NCBI GenBank assembly: GCA_900470805.1
Contig: UCCA01000015.1
Location: forward strand, 62,001-126,000
DNA from: Hyphomicrobiales bacterium
GTDB taxonomy: Bacteria; Pseudomonadota; Alphaproteobacteria; Rhizobiales; Rhizobiaceae
Length of the DNA stretch: 64,000 nt
Reading direction: 5' to 3'
A program made the position numbers and the translations under genes. A model generated the notes under the pieces. It saw only the letters and a program-made list of their open reading frames with translations, searched no databases and was not told the DNA's origin. This document shows positions 55,452 to 64,000 of the stretch, piece after piece. The stretch's first letter is position 1. Every line of letters begins with the position of its first letter.

Positions 55452-55811
55452 ATGAAAAACGCCTCACAGAACACGCTCACACCGATACTTCGCATCAACT
55501 TCCCGCACGAGGATCGCCTTGGCCGCGGCAAGATGGAGCTGCTGGAGCATATCCGGCAAACGGGGTCGATCTCGGCTGCTGGGCGCGCGATGGATATGTC
55601 CTACCGACGCGCCTGGCTGCTCGTCAGCGAGATGAACCGGATGTTCAAGCATCCCGTGGTCGAATCGCAGCGTGGCGGGCAGAAGGGCGGCGGTGCGGTT
55701 CTGACGGCATTCGGGGAAGAGTTGCTCAACCGCTTTCGGCACATGGAGCAGACGATCCGCGCCACGCTCGCCGCCGACCTCGACTGGCTCGAGGCCAACC
55801 GGCAGCCCTGA
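55452..55811 (+). CDS. modE: ModE-like winged-helix regulator without molybdate domain
   Basis: A 119-residue protein with the LysR/ModE N-terminal winged helix (LGRGKMELLEHIRQTGSISAAGRAMDMSYRRAWLLVSEMNRMF), followed by the ModE wing QRGGQKGGGAVLTAFGEELL. The tandem molybdate-binding TOBE domains of full ModE (about 260 aa) are absent. It converges with modC. It may repress the mod operon in a molybdate-independent way or respond through another partner. The ATG at 55452 is preferred to GTG 55437; neither has a strong ribosome site. Confidence 0.82.
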   Translation: MKNASQNTLTPILRINFPHEDRLGRGKMELLEHIRQTGSISAAGRAMDMSYRRAWLLVSEMNRMFKHPVVESQRGGQKGGGAVLTAFGEELLNRFRHMEQTIRATLAADLDWLEANRQP

Positions 55812-55828
55812 CATCGCGATGCGGTTGA

Positions 55829-56896
55829 TCAGGGTTCCAGCGCGACCGTCTTGATGATGGCGAAGATCGGCATGCCGCTCTGCAGCGCCATCCGCTCCGC
55901 CGACAGACTGGTGATCCGCGACTGGATACGGTCCCCACCGCAATTGACCGTGACATCGACCGTCGCATCGTCGGTGCGGTTCACCTGCTCGATGATGCCC
56001 TCGATCACGTTCAAGGCGCTCAAACCTTCCGGTCGAATTGTTGCCAGCATCACGTCGCGGGACGGAACGCGGATGCGCACCGGCTTGCCGACGGCAAGTC
56101 CCGCATCCGGCACATAAAGCCGCGTGCCGGCAAGCGAGATGGTCGCGAGACGATGGCCGATATCGACCGCCTCGATCCGCCCCTGCAACAACGCGCCGGC
56201 CTCGCGCCGATCGAGCGATGCCACGGGAAGGCTCAGCACCTCGGTCGCCGATCCGACAGCTTGCACCCTGCCGTCCTGCATGACCACGACCTGGTCGGCG
56301 AGACGCGCCACTTCGGACACCGAGTGGCTGACATAGACGATCGGGATATCCATCTCGTCGCGTAACCGCTCCAGAAAGGGCATGACCTCTGCCTTGCGGG
56401 CTTCGTCAAGCGCTGCGAGCGGTTCGTCCATCAAGAGGAGACGCGGCGACGACAGCAGCGCACGGCCGATCGCCACGCGCTGTTTCTCACCACCGGACAA
56501 GTGCTGCGGACCACGGCCCAGCAATCTTTCGATGTCGAGCAGGTCGACGATCCGCTCCAGGCTTTCGCCGCGGCCGCCTTTGGGCGCAAACCATCGGCCA
56601 TAGGTCAGGTTCTGGCGAACGCTCAGATGCGGGAAGAGCCGGGCTTCCTGAAACACATAGCCGAACCGCCGCCGATGCCGGGCAACGAAGATCCGCTTTG
56701 CCGTATCCGTCAGCACTTCGCCGTCGAGACTGATCCGTCCCTCGTCTGGTCGGGTCAGCCCTGCGATCATCCGGATCATCGATGTCTTGCCCGAGCCGGA
56801 GCGGCCGAAAAGCGCCGTGATGCCGCGCTCCGAAGTGAAGCCGGCATCCAGGGAAAAGCCCGAAAACCTGTGCTTTGCGTTCACGACAAGCGTCAT
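55829..56896 (-). CDS. modC: Molybdate ABC transporter ATP-binding protein
   Basis: 355 residues. ABC domain: Walker [10 protein letters not shown] (about 31-39), signature [16 protein letters not shown], Walker [13 protein letters not shown], switch His in YVSHSVSE. The C-terminal TOBE domain (after about 290) binds oxyanion and senses molybdate. The start overlaps modB by four bases. The last gene of the modABC operon. Confidence 0.95.
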   Translation of the reverse strand: MTLVVNAKHRFSGFSLDAGFTSERGITALFGRSGSGKTSMIRMIAGLTRPDEGRISLDGEVLTDTAKRIFVARHRRRFGYVFQEARLFPHLSVRQNLTYGRWFAPKGGRGESLERIVDLLDIERLLGRGPQHLSGGEKQRVAIGRALLSSPRLLLMDEPLAALDEARKAEVMPFLERLRDEMDIPIVYVSHSVSEVARLADQVVVMQDGRVQAVGSATEVLSLPVASLDRREAGALLQGRIEAVDIGHRLATISLAGTRLYVPDAGLAVGKPVRIRVPSRDVMLATIRPEGLSALNVIEGIIEQVNRTDDATVDVTVNCGGDRIQSRITSLSAERMALQSGMPIFAIIKTVALEP

Positions 56897-57594
56897 TGCG
56901 GATCGATCCTCTTGCCGATGATCCGCGACAGAAACTCGGAAGCCAGCAGCGCCGCCATGGAGATCGCCACGGCCACCAGTGTCAGTCGCAGTGCCCCGGC
57001 ATCGCCGCCGGGCACCTGCGTGAACGAGTAGATGGCTGCCGACAGTGTCTGGGTTTCGCCCGGTATGTTCGACACGAAGGTGATCGTTGCGCCGAACTCG
57101 CCCATTGCCTTCGCAAAGGCCAAAATCATGCCGGCGATGATGCCGGGCAGGGTCAGGGGCAGCGTCACGGTCAGGAACACCCAGAACGGATTGGCCCCCA
57201 GCGTGCCGGCCGCCTCTTCGAGCTTACGGTCGATCGCCTCGATCGACAGGCGGATGCTGCGAACCATCAGCGGGAAGGCCATGACGGCGCAGGCAAGCGC
57301 CGCCCCTGTCCAGCGAAACGAGAAGACGATGCCGAAATGCTGGTCGAGAAAGGCGCCGATCAACCCGCGCCGGCCGAACAGGACGAGAAGGATGAAGCCG
57401 GTGACGACGGGCGGCAGGATCAGCGGCATGTGAATGATGCCGTTCAGGATCGACTTCCCCCAGAAACGACCGCGCGCCAGCAGCAGAGCGGCACCGATCC
57501 CGAACGGAAGGCTGACCAGCATTGCCACGACCGACACCCGCAGGCTGAGCAGAATTGCCGTCCACTCGTCGCTGCTCAGACCCAGTGATTCCAA
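56893..57594 (-). CDS. modB: Molybdate ABC transporter permease
   Basis: A 233-residue membrane protein with about six helices and the ModB EAA loop [27 protein letters not shown]. It forms the channel through which molybdate passes. The start [21 protein letters not shown] matches the family. modA lies 109 bases upstream with a hairpin in the gap. Confidence 0.95.
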   Translation of the reverse strand: MESLGLSSDEWTAILLSLRVSVVAMLVSLPFGIGAALLLARGRFWGKSILNGIIHMPLILPPVVTGFILLVLFGRRGLIGAFLDQHFGIVFSFRWTGAALACAVMAFPLMVRSIRLSIEAIDRKLEEAAGTLGANPFWVFLTVTLPLTLPGIIAGMILAFAKAMGEFGATITFVSNIPGETQTLSAAIYSFTQVPGGDAGALRLTLVAVAISMAALLASEFLSRIIGKRIDPQ

Positions 57595-57618
57595 ATCCAG
57601 ACGTCTCCAGAAAACATC

Positions 57619-57642
57619 GAAGGCCCACCGAGGCGGGCCTTC
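57619..57642 (-). repeat. Hairpin between modA and modB
   Basis: On the minus strand GAAGGCCC pairs with GGGCCTTC over GCCTCGGT, followed by GATGTTTTC. It lies in the modA-modB gap and may attenuate or stabilise the transcript so that the binding protein is made in excess. Confidence 0.55.
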
Positions 57643-57703
57643 AGGCTAGGTGGTTGCGTTTGAATCCGCAATCATTTCAGGCTTGGATTACTTCAGGCCA
57701 CCA

Positions 57704-58489
57704 TCATTTCAGGATGGTGAAACCCTGTTCGGTGAAGAAATGCGCCGCCTTGTCGGACTTCAGGAAGTCCAGGTAGGCCGCCGTATCGGCGTTCTTGCTC
57801 TCCGACAGGATCGCAATCGGATAGGTGATTGGCGGATGCGAATCGGCCGGGAAGGTGCCAGCGATCGCAACGCCCGGATCAGCCGCCACGTCGGTCTTGT
57901 AGACAATGCCGAAAGGCGCTTCGCCGCGCGAGACCAGCGCGAGCGCTGCACGAACGCTTTCAGCGCCGGCAACCTTGGATTCGACAGATGGCCAGACGCC
58001 AAGCTTTTCGAGCGCGGCCTTGCCGTACTTGCCGGCGGGAACGGACTTGACTTCGCCCATCGCCAGCTTGCCATCGCCGAGCAGGCCGGAAAGATCGAAG
58101 CCCTGCTTGATGTCGACCGGCTTGACCTTGTCCTTCGCGGTGACCAGCACGATGCTGTTGCCCAGCAGGTTGACGCGGGTATCCGCCTTGATCAGGTTTT
58201 TCTTGGCCAGATAGTCCATCCAGTCCAGATCGGCCGAGATGAAGACGTCGGCCGGAGCGCCGCCCTCGATCTGCTTTGCCAGCGCCGAACTTGCGGCGTA
58301 AGAGACAACCGTTTCCTTGCCGCTCTCCTTCGACCATGCCGCATTGGCGGCGTCGAGCGCGTTCTTCATGCTGGCGGCGGCAAACACCGTGACCTTTTCT
58401 GCGGCGACCGCAGAACCGGCTGTGGCGCCCAGCCAGATGGCCGAGACAGCGACGGCTGCAAATTTGAACCAGTGACGACGATCGTGCAT
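57704..58489 (-). CDS. modA: Molybdate-binding periplasmic protein
   Basis: A 261-residue binding protein with a signal peptide ending AVAAEK. Molybdate-site strings are KVTVFAAASMKNALDAANAAW, VVSYAASSALAKQIEGGAPADVFISADLDWMDYL, and the later YPIAILSESKN. The ATG is 15 bases after the in-frame TTG and has GGGGAAGAA ahead. First gene of the operon, with a Mo-box-like palindrome at 58511-58534. Confidence 0.94.
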   Translation of the reverse strand: MHDRRHWFKFAAVAVSAIWLGATAGSAVAAEKVTVFAAASMKNALDAANAAWSKESGKETVVSYAASSALAKQIEGGAPADVFISADLDWMDYLAKKNLIKADTRVNLLGNSIVLVTAKDKVKPVDIKQGFDLSGLLGDGKLAMGEVKSVPAGKYGKAALEKLGVWPSVESKVAGAESVRAALALVSRGEAPFGIVYKTDVAADPGVAIAGTFPADSHPPITYPIAILSESKNADTAAYLDFLKSDKAAHFFTEQGFTILK

Positions 58490-58510
58490 GAATTTCTTCC
58501 CCAAATGCTC

Positions 58511-58534
58511 CGAGATATCCCGACAGATATAACG
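58511..58534. promoter_or_regulatory. Mo-box-like ModE operator of modABC
   Basis: Read from the modA strand this is CGTTATATC-N6-GATATCTCG: the half-sites CGTTATATC and CGAGATATC agree in 7 of 9 positions. It resembles the CGnTATAT-type palindromes bound by ModE. It lies 21 bases before the modA start. Confidence 0.5.
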
Positions 58535-58814
58535 GAACTAGCAAGTTGGCCAGCGCTATATTCCGCGAACTACAGCGCATCCAAACTGTCTTGTGAGAGC
58601 GTTTCAGTCACGCGCAGCATGCATGGTGGTGGCCACCGGGATCGGCATCGAAGCAAGCAGCTCTGCACGAAAGGCACGCGCAAAGATGACAAAAGGCAAG
58701 TTAAAGCCATATACGGCGGTGATCTGCGGAGAAAATGAGCATCGACGATGCTGCGACATTAAAACACATGTCAAAAACGCATTGCTGCAATGCACCAATT
58801 TCTCTTTCGTTTCT

Positions 58815-58952
58815 CGCTGATCCGAGTACAACAAACTTACCGAACGACGATCTCCTCCTCCCAAAGTCGTTCGGTAACGGATCGGCAACACTCCTCCTCC
58901 CAGTTGTCGGTCAAGTTTTAAGCCCGACGGATCCTCCCCCGTCGGGCTTTTC
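58815..58952 (+). ncRNA. Three-hairpin sRNA with anti-Shine-Dalgarno loops (alpha-r14-like)
   Basis: Three consecutive hairpins run rightward. Hairpin 1 is a perfect 12-bp stem (TTACCGAACGAC 58837-58848, partner 58866-58877) with loop GATCTCCTCCTCCCAAA. Hairpin 2 pairs CGGCAAC (58883-58889) with GTTGTCG (58903-58909) around ACTCCTCCTCCCA. Hairpin 3 pairs AGCCCGACGG (58921-58930) with CCGTCGGGCT (58939-58948) around ATCCTCCC and ends in TTTTC, a terminator. The CUCCUCC loops mirror the ribosome-binding sequence, as in rhizobial alpha-r14 RNAs (NfeR1 group), which base-pair with mRNA start regions. The 5' end is a guess; no clear promoter was found. Confidence 0.82.
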
Positions 58953-58978
58953 ATTTTCAGGCTTGATGAAAGAGGTGC

Positions 58979-59602
58979 TCAGGCGCCATTTTTCGCGCGG
59001 ATCGCCGTCGAGCTCAGGCGCGATCGCGGGCCGTGGATGAATGTCCAGGCCGGCGCCGATTTTTTCCAGAGCGCCCGCGAATCCTCTTCGTCGACGCGCG
59101 CGAAATCGAAGGTCTTCGCCATCTTCGACGACAGGAACGATAGCGTCGCGCCAGGGCGGTCGATGACCGCGATCGGAAACGTCCGGGCGATCTCCTGCCA
59201 CTTCTGCCAGCGATGAAATGTCTTCAGGCTGTCGGCGCCCATGATCCAGATGAAATGGACGTGCGGATTGCAGGCTTTGACCCGCGCCAGCGTGTGCGCG
59301 GTATAGCTGGTGCCGAAATCCTTTTCGAACGCCGTCACCTTGATGGCCGGATGCTTGGCGAGCTTCTCGCTCAATTGGATCCGCTCGGACAATGGCAGCA
59401 ACTGGCTGCGGTCCTTCAACGGATTGCCGGGTGTCACCATCCACCACAGCTGATTCAGACCAAGCTGCTTAATGGCAATTTCTGCGACCAGCGCGTGGCC
59501 CTGATGCGGCGGATTGAACGAGCCGCCGAAAAGACCGACCACCATGCCCCGCTCTGCATGCGGCATGCGAAGATAGTGTCGGTCTATTTCGTCGTTGATC
59601 AC
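58979..59602 (-). CDS. nadD: Nicotinate-nucleotide adenylyltransferase
   Basis: 207 residues. Nucleotidyltransferase with the HIGH-type motif GGSFNPPHQGH (26-36) and the C-terminal SSTAIRA loop. It makes NaAD from nicotinate mononucleotide in NAD synthesis. Starts at GTG 59602, immediately after the proA stop; the ATG 36 bases further in is an alternative, but relatives carry a similar N-terminal extension. Last gene of obgE-proB-proA-nadD. Confidence 0.92.
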   Translation of the reverse strand: MINDEIDRHYLRMPHAERGMVVGLFGGSFNPPHQGHALVAEIAIKQLGLNQLWWMVTPGNPLKDRSQLLPLSERIQLSEKLAKHPAIKVTAFEKDFGTSYTAHTLARVKACNPHVHFIWIMGADSLKTFHRWQKWQEIARTFPIAVIDRPGATLSFLSSKMAKTFDFARVDEEDSRALWKKSAPAWTFIHGPRSRLSSTAIRAKNGA

Positions 59603-59603
59603 G

Positions 59604-60879
59604 CTAGGTCCGGATTTGTCCGGTGCCGTGCACGCGGTATTTGAACGAGGTCAGCTGCTCGACCCCGACGGGGCCGCGCGCATGCATCTTGCCGGTGGCA
59701 ATGCCGATCTCAGCCCCCATGCCGAACTCGCCGCCATCGGCGAATTGCGTCGAGGCGTTGTGCAACAGGATGGCGGAATCGATTTCCCTGAAGAAGCGTT
59801 CGACAACCGAGGAATCCTCGGCGATCACCGCTTCCGTATGGTTCGACGAATAGGTCTGAATGTGCTCGATCGCCCCCGATATGCCGTCGACCACGGCCAC
59901 CGAGACGATGGCATCGAGATACTCCGTCGACCAGTCATCGTCGGTCGCCGGTTTCGTTCCCGGTGCCGCGTTGACCACAACCGATGATCCGCGAACCTCG
60001 CAACCCGCTTCCGAGAGAACCTCGAGCAGCGGAACGAGATGGGTGTCCTTGACGGCGCTATCGACAAGAATGGTCTCGACGGCGCCGCAGATGCCGGTCC
60101 GGCGCATCTTGGCGTTGACGAGGATGTTCTTCGCCATGTCGAGGTCGGCGGAGGCATCGACATAGATATGGCAAAGCCCTTCCAGATGCGCGAAAACCGG
60201 CACCCGGGCCTCGTTCTGCACCCGCGACACGAGGCTCTTGCCGCCGCGCGGAATGATCACGTCGATCGAGCCCTCAAGCCCGCGCAACATGGCGCCGACA
60301 GCGGCGCGATCGGTCGTCGGCACCAGCTGGATCGCATGTTCCGGAAGCCCGGCCGCCTTGAGACCCTGCACGAGGCACTCATAAATCGCCGTCGACGAAC
60401 GGCGCGAATCCGAGCCGCAGCGCAGGATGACTGAATTGCCGGCCTTCACGCACAGCGCACCGGCATCCGCCGTCACATTCGGGCGGCTTTCGAAGATCAC
60501 GCCAATCACGCCGAGCGGCGTGCGCACGCGCTCGATCTCAAGACCGTTCGGGCGGTCCCAGTTGGTGATCACCTCGCCGACCGGATCCTTCAGCGCCGCG
60601 ATCGCGCGAATGCCCTCGGCCATCTCATCGACGCGCTTGTCGGTCAGCGTCAGCCGATCGACGAACGAGGCCAGCATATCACCGCCGGACGCATCCTTCA
60701 GGTCCTTGGCGTTTTCGCTGAGGATGTGCGCCTTGTTGGCGATGATCGCGTCGGCCATGGCGGCAAGCGCCGCATTCTTGGAGGCGGTCGAGGCAAAGCC
60801 CAACGGTCGCGCCGCAGCCTTGGCCTTGCGGCCGATGTCATTCATCAGCGCGTCAATGTCAGGGCTCTGCACGACGGTA

Positions 60880-60887
<8 letters not shown>
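59604..60887 (-). CDS. proA: Gamma-glutamyl phosphate reductase
   Basis: A 427-residue aldehyde dehydrogenase-fold enzyme, second step of proline synthesis. Signatures are [33 protein letters not shown] and the catalytic Cys in [14 protein letters not shown]. The start overlaps the end of proB by 8 bases, so the two are translationally coupled. Confidence 0.96.
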
Positions 60888-63181
<2,294 letters not shown>

Positions 63182-63198
63182 TCATCCGGAGGTCAAAG

Positions 63199-64000
63199 AT
63201 TATCGTTAGGTTTGCGAGCTATAACATACAGTACGGCTTCGGTCTCGACGGCATCTACGATCTCGAACGAATCGCCGGAAGCCTGCGTGGTGCGGACGTG
63301 ATCGCGCTGCAGGAAGTCACCCGCGGCTTCGCGAGGAACCGGTTTGCCGACATGGTGGCCGACCTCGCCGCGTTGTTCCCCGACTATTTCTGGGTCTATG
63401 GCCCGGCCTGCGACGTGCACATGCCCGCTGTCGACGGCACGCCCGCACCCCGCGATATGCGTCTGCAATTCGGCAACATGGTCCTGTCGCGCTGGCCCAT
63501 TCTGTCCACCCGCATGCTGCTTCTGCCGCGCAGCCGCACGCTCACCAAGCTCAACCTGCAGCGCGGCGCAACCGAGGCGGTGATCGATGTCCCAGGCGGC
63601 GCCCTGCGCGTCTATTCCGTCCATCTCGACCACGTCTCCAACGACGAGCGCATCCGCCAGCTCGACCACCTGAACGACCGCATCAACGCGTTTACCCGCG
63701 AAGGCGGATCGGTGACCGGCGCCTTCGAGTTCGGGATCGAGGAACTGCCGCTGCCCGAGGACTATATCGTCATGGGCGATTTCAACATGCTGCCGGAATC
63801 GCCGGAATACTGCGCCTTCGCCGGCAACAGAGACGGCTACTACGGCCGCACCGCCCGCATCGGCACGCCCGTCGATGCGCTTGCGGCGCTCGACGCCTAT
63901 GCGCTTGAAAGCTATAGCTGGATGGATCCCGCCGATCACGGCAAACGCATGCATCTCGATTACATCTTCGTCAGTTCGAGCCTTCAAAGCCGGCTAAGAT
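63199..64000 (+). CDS. Endonuclease/exonuclease/phosphatase family protein (partial)
   Basis: Cut by the window end after 267 codons. An EEP-fold hydrolase: RFASYNIQYGFG, the metal Glu in ADVIALQEVTRG, His in VYSVHLDHVS, Asp-Asn in YIVMGDFNMLPESPEY, and the final His-Asp in HLDYIFVSSS. Relatives cut nucleic acids, sphingolipids or phosphate esters. CGGAGG (63187-63192) is ideally placed for ATT 63199 (MIVRFASYN), a rare start codon. The alternative GTG at 63139 is in frame but without a ribosome site. Confidence 0.8.
   Translation, partial: MIVRFASYNIQYGFGLDGIYDLERIAGSLRGADVIALQEVTRGFARNRFADMVADLAALFPDYFWVYGPACDVHMPAVDGTPAPRDMRLQFGNMVLSRWPILSTRMLLLPRSRTLTKLNLQRGATEAVIDVPGGALRVYSVHLDHVSNDERIRQLDHLNDRINAFTREGGSVTGAFEFGIEELPLPEDYIVMGDFNMLPESPEYCAFAGNRDGYYGRTARIGTPVDALAALDAYALESYSWMDPADHGKRMHLDYIFVSSSLQSRLR

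Noticed and set aside
58535..58814. Gene or promoter in the gap between modA and the sRNA
   Set aside because: A CTATAT hexamer at 58556 has no matching -35 element, and the open frames there are short and without ribosome sites.

Overview
The window reads as a piece of the main chromosome of a member of the Rhizobiaceae (Alphaproteobacteria). Coding density and GC content are high. The evidence for this placement is a SAM-II riboswitch in front of metA, an alphaproteobacterial LexA box (GAAC-N7-GAAC) in front of imuA-imuB-dnaE2, a PhaR-type PHB regulator next to phbAB, and the order pyc - LuxR solo - ndvA, which I recall from Sinorhizobium meliloti (pyc - expR - ndvA). The 1154-residue pyruvate carboxylase also looks very close to the well-known Rhizobium etli enzyme. 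The genus cannot be fixed from the sequence alone. No rRNA or tRNA gene, complete insertion sequence, prophage or CRISPR array was seen.

Layout: 1-10 kb holds an OmpW porin under a perfect FNR/FixK box, thiamine pyrophosphokinase, an ABC-F ATPase, a TetA-like exporter, a secreted unknown protein, an ABCD-type transporter with a degenerate ATPase domain, riboswitch-controlled metA, and galM. 9.9-13.4 kb is an amino-sugar operon (GntR regulator, SIS-type deaminase, nagA). It is followed by a strong palindrome and two tiny exported-peptide genes, one of which is cut by an in-frame TAG. 13.4-16.3 kb is the PHB module (phbB, phbA, divergent phaR). 16.3-24 kb is housekeeping: rpmF, a GST, mtgA, ispA, a LysE exporter, ispG, an MFS carrier and a DeoR regulator. 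24.1-26.5 kb is a cystine-type ABC importer flanked by two families of palindromic intergenic repeats. 26.8-33.2 kb is pyc, an ExpR-like LuxR protein and ndvA (cyclic beta-1,2-glucan export). 33.4-40 kb has an MHS-type carrier with a large periplasmic insertion, a PAP2 phosphatase, leuB with a parS-like site just behind it, a PLP dehydratase, a toxin-antitoxin pair whose toxin is frameshifted, and leuD.

42-49.5 kb carries the SOS mutagenesis cassette imuA-imuB-dnaE2 and an overlapping bfd-bfr iron-storage pair. From 49.5 kb to the end is a leftward block for cell envelope, ribosome and proline functions (obgE-proB-proA-nadD ... rsfS-rlmH-envC-ctpA-DUF610-rppH). Between nadD and rsfS it is interrupted by a molybdate module (short ModE-like regulator, modC, modB, modA with a Mo-box-like palindrome) and by an intergenic RNA gene with three hairpins. 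The loops of that RNA repeat an anti-Shine-Dalgarno CUCCUCC sequence, as in the rhizobial alpha-r14 sRNA family.

The points I consider most worth a second look are the multi-loop anti-SD sRNA, the parS-like site, the amber-interrupted micro-gene, the ABC transporter that has lost its ATPase motifs, the frameshifted ParE toxin, and the anaerobox in front of ompW.
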